Source: Candidatus Latescibacterota bacterium
Lineage (GTDB): Bacteria > Latescibacterota > UBA2968 > UBA8231
Length of the DNA stretch: 64,000 bases
Direction of reading: 5' to 3'
Assembly: GCA_022819745.1 (NCBI GenBank)
Contig: JAJEGS010000027.1
Location: 1 to 64,000 of the forward strand
Positions 42,570-50,996 of this stretch are shown piece after piece. The position numbers were made by a program, and so were the translations under genes. The notes under the pieces were generated by a model, which made no database searches, was not told the DNA's origin, and saw nothing but the letters and a program-made list of their open reading frames with translations. Position 1 is the first letter of the stretch. Every line of letters begins with the position of its first letter.

Positions 42570-43147
42570 TCTCCCGTGGATGTGGGTGAATGGTCCGGGC
42601 GTCTGGTCCGCGGCCGCGGATCATCGTCCGCTCTGAATATATCAAGTGAGTCTGTAGAGTCGAGGCTGGCCTGCTGGTATTGTTGCAGGTGGCGCAAATT
42701 GGCCACATAAGCTTCGCGGGTGGGGTTGAGGGCCCGCGCCCGGCCGTAGAATTCAGCCGCTTTGTCGGCCATGCCGAGCCGTTCGTAGATGACCCCTAAG
42801 TTATTGTGCAAGCTGGCCGACAAGCTGTCTTGCGTTAGGGCGCGTTCCATGTGCGATTGGGCCTCGTTCCACATGGCGTTTTCAATGCACCAGAGCGCGT
42901 ATTTGTTGACCTGCTCGATGTTTTGCAACTGCTGGCGCGAACGCTTGGGGCGATCTATGATAACTAGCATCGGCGCGGGTTGGACGGTAGCTGCGCTCGT
43001 GGCTGTGGTGTCGGCGACTGAGGCGTACTCGTAGCCGATGGGTTCGCCCGCCGCTGGCCTGCGCACCAGTTCCAGACAGCCGTGCAGACACAGCACCCCC
43101 AAGCCAAAGGCCACGAGGCGTAAGGAATTTTTCACAGAATAATTCAC
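42566..43147 (-). CDS. TPR lipoprotein
   Basis: 193 residues. The signal ends VLCLHGCLELV (lipobox Cys about 24). Two to three TPR units lie at about 85-160 (KYALWCIENAMWNEAQSHME, SASLHNNLGVIYERLGMADK, AAEFYGRARALNPT), followed by an Asp/Arg/Pro-rich tail. Its stop overlaps the start of the 1066-residue barrel fusion, indicating translational coupling and probably a physical partnership at the outer membrane. The gene is divergent from the Omp85-like gene across 253 bases that must hold both promoters; I could not fix them. Confidence 0.8.
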   Translation of the reverse strand: MNYSVKNSLRLVAFGLGVLCLHGCLELVRRPAAGEPIGYEYASVADTTATSAATVQPAPMLVIIDRPKRSRQQLQNIEQVNKYALWCIENAMWNEAQSHMERALTQDSLSASLHNNLGVIYERLGMADKAAEFYGRARALNPTREAYVANLRHLQQYQQASLDSTDSLDIFRADDDPRPRTRRPDHSPTSTGE

Positions 43148-43400
43148 GCGCGATTCTTCCTAGGCGCGCAGCCATTAACGCCTTGCGCCATTGTCGTAAG
43201 TTAGGAATATAACAAACAGAAGCACTTTGAACTATTTTCCGCATAGTATAGACATCGCAAGGGGGCAACGCGTTCCTTTTACCGAAGTCCACTACAAACT
43301 GCGCGGACCGGTAGCACTCCATTTGCTGATTGACCATACTTAATACAGGAGATGCGGACGGCTACATAGCGCATAAAACCACTTTAGTGAGGGTCTGTCT

Positions 43401-44504
43401 ATGCTGAATCGGGTCCTTAATGTTGCAGCGATTTTGGCGTTCGCGTGGGCTTGCCCGAGCGGTGCCCAGCAGGTCCACGAGACAGTCGGCTGGCGTCCGA
43501 CCGCGGTGCCGCTGCTGAATTTCAGCTCGGACGACGGCACTGGATACGGGCTGCGGGCCAATCTCTTCGAATACGACGGCCAGAGCGTACCCTATCGCCG
43601 CAAATACAGCGCTCAAGTGTTTATCACAACCAAGGGCAAGTGGGTACACCGCGTGCTCGTCGATACACCCGAATTCCGGCCCGGCCGGCGGCTCGAGGTC
43701 GAACTGGTTTACGAGAAGGAGGATTTCGCCAATTACTACGGCGGCCTCAGCGACGAGGATATCGCTGGGTATTCGCGGGTCCAGAAGACGTTCCGGCAAG
43801 CCTTCCCGGAGTTCAAGGTCAAGTGGATCCGGACCCTGCGCTTCCCCTGGCGCCTGCGCATCGGGGGGCGTTTGAGCCACAACGATATCGAGCCGAACGC
43901 CGCCGATGGCATTCTCTTCGCGCTCGACCCCCTCGGCTCGGACGGGGGCGCGTTCGCCCAATTCGTCGGCTCGCTGCGCTACGACACGCGCGACAACTAC
44001 AACAACGCGACCTCGGGCGTACTGGAGGAGTTGCTGGTGGACTTTGGGGTTGGCGGCGGTGGAGATTACCGGGGAGCGACGCTTAGTTTTGACCACCGGC
44101 ACTTCCGCGCCTTGGGGCACGGGCTGGTGGCCGCCAACCGTCTGCGCGTCAACTGGACCATCGGTGACTTGCCCTTCTACGAGGAACTGGACATGGGGGG
44201 CAGCGGTACGGTCCGCGGCGTGGCTAGTGCTAGGGATCGGGGCGAGGCGCGGATCGTGTTCAACGGCGAGTTGCGCTGGCGCGGGCTGCCGGTATGGCGT
44301 CGGCAGCATTTGTATCTGGGGCTAGTGGCCTTCGGTGACATTGGGCAGATCTTCGCCCGCGACGCGCTACCGACGAGCGATGGGTGGCGCGGCGGCCGCG
44401 GCATGGGATTGCGTTGCCACTGGCAGAGCACGATCGTGCGGGCCGACTACGGCACCTCGGGGGGCCGCAGGGCAATCTACATCACCTTTTCACAGGTTTT
44501 CTGA
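43401..44504 (+). CDS. Outer-membrane barrel protein, Omp85/surface-antigen-like without POTRA domains
   Basis: 367 residues with a signal peptide (AAILAFAWACPSGAQ). The mature protein is a run of amphipathic strands: YRRKYSAQVFITTKGKWVHR, LRYDTRDNYNNATSGVLEEL (Omp85-type RxDTRD strand), LPFYEELDMGGSGTVRGVAS (like the BamA VRGY region) and a terminal ITFSQVF aromatic. No N-terminal POTRA repeats fit in the length, as in stand-alone D15-type barrels. Four bases upstream of the next gene, a membrane protein. Confidence 0.83.
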   Translation: MLNRVLNVAAILAFAWACPSGAQQVHETVGWRPTAVPLLNFSSDDGTGYGLRANLFEYDGQSVPYRRKYSAQVFITTKGKWVHRVLVDTPEFRPGRRLEVELVYEKEDFANYYGGLSDEDIAGYSRVQKTFRQAFPEFKVKWIRTLRFPWRLRIGGRLSHNDIEPNAADGILFALDPLGSDGGAFAQFVGSLRYDTRDNYNNATSGVLEELLVDFGVGGGGDYRGATLSFDHRHFRALGHGLVAANRLRVNWTIGDLPFYEELDMGGSGTVRGVASARDRGEARIVFNGELRWRGLPVWRRQHLYLGLVAFGDIGQIFARDALPTSDGWRGGRGMGLRCHWQSTIVRADYGTSGGRRAIYITFSQVF

Positions 44505-44507
44505 GGC

Positions 44508-45194
44508 ATGGAACTATTTTCAGTGCGCCACCTGTTCTGGATTGGGGTGGCCGCGCTCTTCGCGGCAGGCTGCGCCAATATGAGGCGGTGGCCGCCGGAT
44601 GGGCGGGCCCATGCGGCCTTTCGGATCGCGCTTTTCGCCTTGGTGCTGGTCAACGAACTCGGCTGGTTCGCCTATCGGCACTTCGCGGTTGGCATCCCCA
44701 TCGTCGATAACCTGCCCCTGCATCTGTGCGACCTGTCGGTATTCGTCCTGTTCGCCGGGCTGGCAACTGGCGGGAGGCTGTGGTCTGAGCTGGCGTATTA
44801 CGCGGGGGTGGTCGGTGCTTTGCTGGCGGTGTGTTTCCCGGCGATCTCGGAGACCGGGTCGATCCGCCCGATCGCCGAGATCCGCTATTTCCTGACCCAT
44901 GTCGCCTTAGTCGGCGCGGGGTTCTATTTCACCTTTGGGTGCCGCTACCGCCCGCCGGCGCGGGCGATCCTGCGCAGCTATATCGCCGTCCACCTCTACG
45001 CCTTGGCCATTACCCCGCTCAACCTCTATCTCGGGACCAATTATTTTTTTACGCTCTCGGCCCCAAAACAGCTCGCCTTTATCCACGCCTACCCGCACTG
45101 GCTCTTCCTAGTGGTCGTCTCCGCCATCTTTCTCGCCGTTTTCGCTCTAATGCACCTGCCCTTCGCGTGGCCGCGGCGGGACAGGGGTCGCTAA
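44508..45194 (+). CDS. TIGR02206/YwaF-family integral membrane protein
   Basis: 228 residues with six or seven membrane spans. The family pattern NLPLHLCDLSVFVLFAGLAT, followed by FPAISETGSIRPIAEIRYFL and the THVALVGAGFYFTFG segment, fits the TIGR02206 group of unknown function (Bacillus YwaF). HLCDLS and PHWLF are typical conserved spots. Co-oriented with the Omp85-like gene 4 bases upstream. Its stop overlaps the convergent glycosyltransferase stop (CTAA at 45191-45194). Confidence 0.85.
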   Translation: MELFSVRHLFWIGVAALFAAGCANMRRWPPDGRAHAAFRIALFALVLVNELGWFAYRHFAVGIPIVDNLPLHLCDLSVFVLFAGLATGGRLWSELAYYAGVVGALLAVCFPAISETGSIRPIAEIRYFLTHVALVGAGFYFTFGCRYRPPARAILRSYIAVHLYALAITPLNLYLGTNYFFTLSAPKQLAFIHAYPHWLFLVVVSAIFLAVFALMHLPFAWPRRDRGR

Positions 45195-46486
45195 TCGTCG
45201 CGGCGATTGAGGCGTCTGTAGCAGGCCGTGATGCCGAGGAGCAAGTAAAAAGGCGCGTATTGCGCCCACAAAACCCACGGCTTTTCGCGCCACACGCCTT
45301 CGCTGCCATAGCCGATCTGCACCTCGTAGGCGAGGAAGATCAAGCCGCTGAGGAGCATCCAAGCGGGGCTGGGGAAAAAGGCGAGGAATGGGAGGACCCA
45401 AAGTAAGTACCAGGGATGCACGGTCGGCGAGAGCAAAACGTAAGCGCCGAGGGTTGCGAAGGCGGCGCGGTAGGGGTCGCGGTAGTGGATTTGGACGCCG
45501 AGGGCTACGAGTGCGAAAAGGGCGGTGCAGAGCCAGCGAGCATGTAGAGGTTCCAAGGCAAAGTGAAAGAGCGAGTAGGCCGCCGCGTTGAAGTGCCAGT
45601 GTTGCACGTAGGTCACAAGGCCCGTCGCTAGTTTTTCCCCAGCGTCGGCAAAGGGCCAAAAGGCCAATAGCCCTAGCGTTGGAAACAGGAGTAAGGCACT
45701 TCGCTTGCGGAAGTTGAACCAACCGGCGCGGGGGCGACGCCAAAAAGTGGGTAACAGGGCGAGAGGCACTAGTTTGACGAGAAAGGCCCCGGCGAGGGCG
45801 CAGACGGCAGCGGCCCAGCGCTGGCTGTGGAGTGCGTACAGGGCTGCAAAGAGAAGCAGGACGCCCAGCGCGTCGATGTGGCCGCTGCCGGCGACCTCTA
45901 TTAAAGGCAGGGGATTCCAAGCGTAGAGCACGACGCGGCGCTGGTCTTGACCGCGCCGGACGAGGCTGTGTGCCAAAAGCAGACAGAGGCCCCAATCGCA
46001 GAGCAGCAGGGCCAATTTGAACGCGGCTGGCGTCGCGCTGAGCGCGCAAATCGCGCGAAAGAAAAGCTGCGCTAACGGCGGGTAGATCGTGGGGATGGCG
46101 GCGTGGTTGATGCTGTGGTAGAGTGCGTCGTGCAGGTGCGCCACCTGCGGTGCCGAGGGCGCGTAAAGGTACGGGTTGATGCCGGCTAGCTGAACGCGGC
46201 CGTCCCAGACGTAGCGAAAAATGTCGTCCGAGAGCGTTGCCGGGCTCCACCAGAGCGTAAGTCGGAATACAAGGGCGGCTCCGAGAATCAGGTGCGGTCG
46301 TTCGGGAGGTACATCTCGCCGCAGGACGAGATACGCCGCGAGTGCGTAGCAGAGAAAAGCGGGAAAGACGCCGGCCCACATCTGTGGTATTTGGCGTTGA
46401 AGATCGCCGAGAAAGACCAGATAGCAGCAACAGGCCTCTATGACGCCGGCCAAAAGAAGTAGGCGAAATTGCACCTTAGAAGGCAT
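45191..46486 (-). CDS. Polyprenol-phosphate-dependent GT-C glycosyltransferase (GT87/DUF2029-like)
   Basis: 431 residues from ATG 46486; a TTG 27 bases earlier is also open. About ten membrane spans. The first large loop has SDDIFRYVWDGRVQLAGINP followed by YLYAPSAP, the Asp-containing loop typical of GT-C mannosyltransferases, then TIYPPLAQLFFR and GHIDALGVLLLF. It would transfer a sugar (often mannose) from a lipid-linked donor at the membrane. No other glycan genes adjoin it. Confidence 0.82.
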   Translation of the reverse strand: MPSKVQFRLLLLAGVIEACCCYLVFLGDLQRQIPQMWAGVFPAFLCYALAAYLVLRRDVPPERPHLILGAALVFRLTLWWSPATLSDDIFRYVWDGRVQLAGINPYLYAPSAPQVAHLHDALYHSINHAAIPTIYPPLAQLFFRAICALSATPAAFKLALLLCDWGLCLLLAHSLVRRGQDQRRVVLYAWNPLPLIEVAGSGHIDALGVLLLFAALYALHSQRWAAAVCALAGAFLVKLVPLALLPTFWRRPRAGWFNFRKRSALLLFPTLGLLAFWPFADAGEKLATGLVTYVQHWHFNAAAYSLFHFALEPLHARWLCTALFALVALGVQIHYRDPYRAAFATLGAYVLLSPTVHPWYLLWVLPFLAFFPSPAWMLLSGLIFLAYEVQIGYGSEGVWREKPWVLWAQYAPFYLLLGITACYRRLNRRDD

Positions 46487-46564
46487 CCGAACATTCCGAG
46501 TGCGCCCAAGCAACCTTCCCCCGCCCTTGTCTCATCTGCGTTCATCTGCGGATCAGATAGCTGC

Positions 46565-47062
46565 TTAGCGCTCGACGCGCCGTGCGCCGGCATAGCGGCG
46601 GCGGAAATAAGGGTTGTCGAGCGAGGTAATGGTCGCGCCGGTGCTTAGGCCCACATGGGCGAAGCGTTCCTTGCCGAGGTAAATCCCGACGTGAGAGATA
46701 CCCGGTTCTGAGAGGGCGAGCCTGAAGAAAACCAGATCCCCTGGTTTGAGGTCCTGCAGTCGGTTGACGGGGCGGCCGACGCGGTATATTTGCCTAGTGG
46801 TGAGAGGCAATTCGATGCCATACGTCTTGCGGAAAATGGCCCGCACAAAGGCCGAGCAGTCCATGCCAGCGCGGGTGTTACCGCCCCACTTGTAGGGTAC
46901 GCCGAGATACCCTTCGACGACGTGCGCGAGGCGGCTGGGACTGGCACGGCGACGCTTTTCAAGTTCGCGCGCCACGCTGGAGTCGGCCGTATAGCGCGGA
47001 GCCGAGCGGATTGAGCAGCTACAGGTGGCCAGCAGGCACAAGAGGATAAGGAGGTGTAACAT
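46565..47062 (-). CDS. NlpC/P60 cell-wall hydrolase (C40), lipoprotein
   Basis: 165 residues from ATG 47062; an upstream codon at 47122 is open but the signal peptide begins here (LLILLCLLATCSCSI, lipobox Cys about 16). Catalytic residues: Cys in GMDCSAFVRAIF, His in SHVGIYLG, and a third polar residue near RFAHVGLSTG. GYLGVPYKWGG and DLKPGDLVFF are typical. Cleaves peptide stems of peptidoglycan. Next to the 3-hydroxyacyl-CoA dehydrogenase on the same strand (10-base gap). Confidence 0.9.
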   Translation of the reverse strand: MLHLLILLCLLATCSCSIRSAPRYTADSSVARELEKRRRASPSRLAHVVEGYLGVPYKWGGNTRAGMDCSAFVRAIFRKTYGIELPLTTRQIYRVGRPVNRLQDLKPGDLVFFRLALSEPGISHVGIYLGKERFAHVGLSTGATITSLDNPYFRRRYAGARRVER

Positions 47063-47072
47063 TGGCGGCCCG

Positions 47073-47930
47073 TTATCGCGGGTAGGAGAAAAATCCCCGA
47101 CCTGTCTTGCGGCCCAAGGCACCCTGCGCGACCATCTCGCGCAACAGGGGGCAAGGGCGGTATTTGGCGCTGTCTAGACGCTGGGCGAACGATTCGAGAA
47201 TATCCAAAGTCACGTCGAGTCCGACGTAGTCGGCCAAAGCCAGCGGCCCGATGGGATGGCTTGCCCCCAGCACCATCACCCGGTCGATGTCTTCGGCGCT
47301 GGCCACGCCTTCGGCGAGGGCATAGATGGCCTCATTGATCATGGGAAAGAGGATGCGGTTGACCGCAAAACCGGGGCTGTTGGCGACCGCGACGGGCGTC
47401 TTGCCTAGGTCTTGGGCCAAGGCCATGACCGCGGCAAAGGTCTGGTCCGAAGTCGCGGTTGCGCGCACTACTTCAACTAGGGGCATGGCTGGAGGTGGGT
47501 TGAAGAAGTGCATGCCTATTACCTTGTCCGGCCGCCCAGACGCAGCGGCGAGCGCGTCGATATCCAAGCCGGAGGTGTTGCTGGCGAGGATGGCCTCTGG
47601 CTTGGCGAATTGTCCGAGTCGGGCGAATATCGCGAGCTTGAGGTCTAGGCGTTCGGGTACTGCTTCGACGACCATGTCGGCGGTGTCGATGTCGGCAAGT
47701 TGGTCGATCCCCCGCAGCGCGGCGATGGCCGCTTCGCTAGCGGCTGGTTCTAATCGACCTTTGGCGGCTTGTTGGCGCAGGCGTGCGGCGATGGCGGCGA
47801 GGCCCTGTTCGCGGGCGCAGGGATCTGCGTCGTAGAGCAAAACTTCCCTGCTGGCTTGGGCCAAAACTTGGGCAATACCGCTCCCCATAGTGCCAGCCCC
47901 AATGACGGCAATGCGTTTGAGATTTAGCAT
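47073..47930 (-). CDS. 3-hydroxyacyl-CoA (3-hydroxybutyryl-CoA) dehydrogenase
   Basis: 285 residues from ATG 47930; a TTG three codons earlier is possible. NAD motif IAVIGAGTMGSGIAQVLA, then VVEAVPERLDLK, ASNTSGLDI, the catalytic GMHFFNPPPAMPLVEVVR (His-Glu pair), KTPVAVANSPGFAVNRIL and GPLALADYVGLDVTLD. Length fits the single-domain Hbd group. Acts in fatty acid or butyrate-type metabolism; no other beta-oxidation gene is adjacent. Confidence 0.93.
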   Translation of the reverse strand: MLNLKRIAVIGAGTMGSGIAQVLAQASREVLLYDADPCAREQGLAAIAARLRQQAAKGRLEPAASEAAIAALRGIDQLADIDTADMVVEAVPERLDLKLAIFARLGQFAKPEAILASNTSGLDIDALAAASGRPDKVIGMHFFNPPPAMPLVEVVRATATSDQTFAAVMALAQDLGKTPVAVANSPGFAVNRILFPMINEAIYALAEGVASAEDIDRVMVLGASHPIGPLALADYVGLDVTLDILESFAQRLDSAKYRPCPLLREMVAQGALGRKTGRGFFSYPR

Positions 47931-47948
47931 GTTATCCAACTAATCGCG

Positions 47949-47980
47949 AGTAGGGGGCGGTTTGCAAACCGCCCCCTACT
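47949..47980. repeat. Perfect 32-bp palindrome (REP-like)
   Basis: Two 16-base arms (47949-47964 and 47965-47980) are exact reverse complements with no loop: AGTAGGGGGCGGTTTG and its complement. It lies in the divergent gap between the dehydrogenase and ilvD-like genes and is not followed by a T run, so it is not a terminator. It looks like an interspersed palindromic repeat or a dimeric operator. Confidence 0.75.
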
Positions 47981-48058
47981 AATATATTGCGGGAGCCAAG
48001 AGATCGCCTAGATTGATTGCCTCACCGCTAGGGAGAAAATAAAAGCAGAGGAGAATCA

Positions 48059-49780
48059 ATGGCAGCAGAGCAAGGAAAACTGAGGAGCGCCGACTGGTTT
48101 GGACGCGAGGATAAAGGCGGTTTCATTCACCGCAGCTGGATGAAGCGCGGCCTGCCCGAGCACGAATTCGACGGCCGTCCGGTCATCGGCATCTGCAACA
48201 CGTGGTCCGAGCTGACGCCGTGCAATATCCACTTCCGCGACTTGGCCGAAGCCGTCAAGCGCGGCGTGTACGAAGCCGGGGGGTTGCCCGTGGAATTCCC
48301 GGTCACCTCGCTGGGCGAGCCTATCATGCGTCCTACTACCATGCTCTTCCGCAACTTGGCGAGCATGGATGTGGAGGAGTGCATTCGCGCCAACCCGGTT
48401 GACGGCGTGGTACTCCTGACCGGGTGCGACAAGACCACGCCAGCGTGCCTGATGGGGGCGGCCAGCGTCGATCTGCCGACGATTGTCGTACCCGGTGGCC
48501 CGATGCTCAACGGCAAGTACCGCGGCAGCGATATTGGTTCGGGAACGGACGTGTGGAAATTCAGCGAGGATTTTCGCGCCGGGAAGATGACGCGCGAGGA
48601 GTTTGGGCTGGCCGAGGACGGCATGACGCGCTCGGATGGGCACTGCATGACGATGGGCACGGCATCGACGATGGCCTGTATGGTCGAGGCACTCGGCATG
48701 ACCCTGCCCGGCGGCGCGGCGGTCCCGGCCCCGGACTCGCGGCGCAAGGTGCTGGCGCATCTGGCGGGGTCGCGCATCGTCGAGATGGTGGGCGAAGACC
48801 TCAAGATGTCCCATATCCTCGGGCGCGCGGCCTTTGAGAATGCTATCAAGGTCAACGCGGCCATCGGCGGTTCGACCAACTGCGTCGTCCACTTGCTGGC
48901 TCTCGCCGGGCGCGTCGGCGTCGAGTTGTCCTTGGACGATTTCGACCGCCTCGGCAGCGAATTGCCGCTATTGGTCAATTTGATGCCCGCGGGCAAGTAT
49001 CTGATGGAGGATTTCTATTACGCCGGTGGCTTGCCGGTGGTAATCGAGGAATTGAAGGATTCTCTGCATCTGGATGCTTTGACGGCGACGGGTAAGTCGC
49101 TCGGCGAAAATGTCGCAGGGGCGGCCTGCTACAATCGCGACGTGATTGTGCCGCTAAGCGCGCCGCTGATTGAGGCTGCGGGCTTGGCCGTGCTGCGGGG
49201 CAATGTTTGCGCGGACGGGGCGATCATCAAGCCGTCGGCTGCCTCGCCCGAGTTGATGCAGCATCGGGGTCGAGCGGTGGTGTTCGAGACGATTGAGGAT
49301 TATCACGAACGGATCGACAGCCCCGATTTGGACGTGGATGAGTCGAGCGTATTGGTGCTGCAAAACGTCGGTCCGGTTGGCTATCCAGGCATGGCCGAGG
49401 TCGGCAATATGGGTTTGCCGAAAAAGCTGCTGGAAAAGGGCGTCCGGGACATGGTGCGCATTTCCGATGGCCGCATGAGCGGCACGGCCTATGGCACCGT
49501 GATCCTGCACGTGGCCCCTGAAGCGGCCATTGGCGGTTCGTTGGCTCTGGTGCGCGACGGCGATATGATCGAGCTCGATGTGGCGGCCCGGCGGCTGCAC
49601 CTAGATGTGTCGGACGAGGAACTGGCGCGTCGCCGGGCGGATTGGCAGCCCCCCGCGCCGCACGATACTAGGGGCTACGTCAGTCTCTATATCGACCACG
49701 TGATGCAGGCCGACAAAGGAGTTGACTTCGATTTCTTGGTCGGCAAGTCGAGTGCCGTTGTAGTGCGCGAAGCCCACTAA
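48059..49780 (+). CDS. IlvD/EDD-family sugar-acid dehydratase (L-arabinonate/D-xylonate dehydratase-like)
   Basis: 573 residues, AGGAG 6 bases before the ATG. The N-terminus ADWFGREDKGGFIHRSWMKR followed by HEFDGRPVIGICNTWSELTP is that of the arabinonate/xylonate dehydratase branch, rather than that of IlvD itself. Fe-S ligand cysteines are seen in GICNTW, TGCDKTTPACLMGA and GHCMTMGTASTMAC. It removes water from an aldonic acid to give a 2-keto-3-deoxy acid. It precedes a galactonate dehydratase-like gene by 15 bases, forming a sugar-acid operon. The exact sugar is not determinable. Confidence 0.9.
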   Translation: MAAEQGKLRSADWFGREDKGGFIHRSWMKRGLPEHEFDGRPVIGICNTWSELTPCNIHFRDLAEAVKRGVYEAGGLPVEFPVTSLGEPIMRPTTMLFRNLASMDVEECIRANPVDGVVLLTGCDKTTPACLMGAASVDLPTIVVPGGPMLNGKYRGSDIGSGTDVWKFSEDFRAGKMTREEFGLAEDGMTRSDGHCMTMGTASTMACMVEALGMTLPGGAAVPAPDSRRKVLAHLAGSRIVEMVGEDLKMSHILGRAAFENAIKVNAAIGGSTNCVVHLLALAGRVGVELSLDDFDRLGSELPLLVNLMPAGKYLMEDFYYAGGLPVVIEELKDSLHLDALTATGKSLGENVAGAACYNRDVIVPLSAPLIEAAGLAVLRGNVCADGAIIKPSAASPELMQHRGRAVVFETIEDYHERIDSPDLDVDESSVLVLQNVGPVGYPGMAEVGNMGLPKKLLEKGVRDMVRISDGRMSGTAYGTVILHVAPEAAIGGSLALVRDGDMIELDVAARRLHLDVSDEELARRRADWQPPAPHDTRGYVSLYIDHVMQADKGVDFDFLVGKSSAVVVREAH

Positions 49781-49795
49781 CGAAAGGATTAGACA

Positions 49796-50935
49796 GTGAA
49801 GATTGCCAAGATCGAACAGTTTTTCCCGCGCCAGCGCATGCGCTTGGTCAAAATTACTACGGACAATGGTATCGTCGGCTGGGGCGAGACCACGCTGGAG
49901 GGGAAGCCCAAGAGTACTTGGGCGGCGGTGGAAGAGTTGGCCGAGTACTTCGTCGGCAAGGATCCGCTCCGCATTGAGCACCACTGGCAGCACGTCTATC
50001 GCTCGGCCTTTTTCCGCGGCGGCAATGTGCTGATGAGCGCGCTGTCGGGCATTGATCAGGCGCTGTGGGACATCGCCGGTAAGCACTACAATGTCCCCGC
50101 CTATATGCTCTTGGGCGGGGCAGTGCGCGACCGGATTCGCGTGTACGCGCACTGGGGCATTCGCGGCCAAAGCGACGAGGCGCTGGCCTCGGCGCGAAAT
50201 CGGCTCGACATGCTGCTGGCCAAAGGCTACACGGCCTTTAAGGCGGGGCCGGGAGGCACGTGGCGCGCCCACGAGCCTCCGGCGCGGATCGACGCCTTTG
50301 TCAAAGACGCCTATACCATGCGCGAGTGGGTCGGCGACGAGGTCGAGCTGTGCTTCGACTTTCACGGCAAGATGACGCCGGGGCTGGCGATTGAGGTGTG
50401 TGGCCAGCTCGCGGGGATGCGGCCGATGTTCGTCGAAGAGCCGATTCCGCAGGAGAATGTCGATGCGCTGAAGGAGGTCTCCGACCACGTGCCGTTTCCC
50501 ATTGCTACGGGCGAGCGCTTGCTCTCGCGCTGGGAGTTCCGCGAGATTTTTGAAAAGCAGGCCGTTTCCTACATCCAACCCGATGGCTCGCACGCGGGTG
50601 GGATCACCGAACTGAAAAAGATCGCCAATATGGCCGAGGTCTATTACATCCACATCATGCCGCACTGCGCCATTGGCCCGGTGGCCTTTTCTGCCTGTAT
50701 GCAGGTCGATGCGGTGGTGCCCAATTTCCTTGTGCAGGAACAGATTGACGTGGGGTTGGGCGAAGGGTTGCTCGTTGAGCCTTGGCAGGTGGTCGATGGC
50801 CACGTCGAACTGCCGACCAAGCCGGGGTTGGGGTTTGAGTTGATCGAGTCCGAGGTGGAAAAGACGATGGAGTACACAGAGGAACTGGGTGGCGAACTCT
50901 ATTACGAAAACGACGGCAGCGTCGCGGATTGGTAG
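49796..50935 (+). CDS. dgoD: Enolase-superfamily sugar-acid dehydratase (D-galactonate dehydratase-like)
   Basis: 379 residues from GTG 49796, close to the 382 of E. coli DgoD. Marks: VGWGETTLEGKPKST, QALWDIAGKHYNVPAYMLLG, metal/acid residues in LCFDFHGKMTP and MFVEEPIPQENVDAL, ATGERLLSRWEFRE, and His in IMPHCAIGPVAF. C-terminal LPTKPGLGFELIESEVEKT. Converts galactonate or a related aldonate to its 2-keto-3-deoxy form. The gene's 3' end has a decayed relative at 54322-54396 (see finding). Confidence 0.88.
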   Translation: MKIAKIEQFFPRQRMRLVKITTDNGIVGWGETTLEGKPKSTWAAVEELAEYFVGKDPLRIEHHWQHVYRSAFFRGGNVLMSALSGIDQALWDIAGKHYNVPAYMLLGGAVRDRIRVYAHWGIRGQSDEALASARNRLDMLLAKGYTAFKAGPGGTWRAHEPPARIDAFVKDAYTMREWVGDEVELCFDFHGKMTPGLAIEVCGQLAGMRPMFVEEPIPQENVDALKEVSDHVPFPIATGERLLSRWEFREIFEKQAVSYIQPDGSHAGGITELKKIANMAEVYYIHIMPHCAIGPVAFSACMQVDAVVPNFLVQEQIDVGLGEGLLVEPWQVVDGHVELPTKPGLGFELIESEVEKTMEYTEELGGELYYENDGSVADW

Positions 50936-50942
50936 CGTTGTC

Positions 50943-50996
50943 GTGCGCCGTCGTGCGTTTGAGAAGCTGGTGGAAGTTTTTGATTTTTTGACTTGA
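50943..50996 (+). pseudogene. 5' fragment of a zincin gene like the one at 55051
   Basis: Starts GTG 50943 and reads MRRRAFEKLVE, identical for its first 11 residues to the intact zincin gene at 55051, then diverges (VFDFLT) and stops. The differences in the shared part are mostly at third codon positions, so the fragment comes from a diverged paralogue, not from a recent copy. It begins 7 bases after the dgoD stop. Confidence 0.75.

Noticed and set aside
41448..42710. 420-codon plus-strand frame over the barrel fusion gene
   Set aside because: Antisense to a well-supported gene with signal peptide, zinc site and propeller repeats.
43148..43400. Promoters in the divergent gap, such as TTGAAC with TATAGA near 43227-43252
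   Set aside because: Spacing of 14 bases is too short for a standard promoter and no better pair stood out.
49601..50803. 400-codon open frame opposite dgoD and the end of the ilvD-like gene
   Set aside because: Antisense shadow; composition is His/Arg/Asp-rich without domains, and dgoD is well supported.
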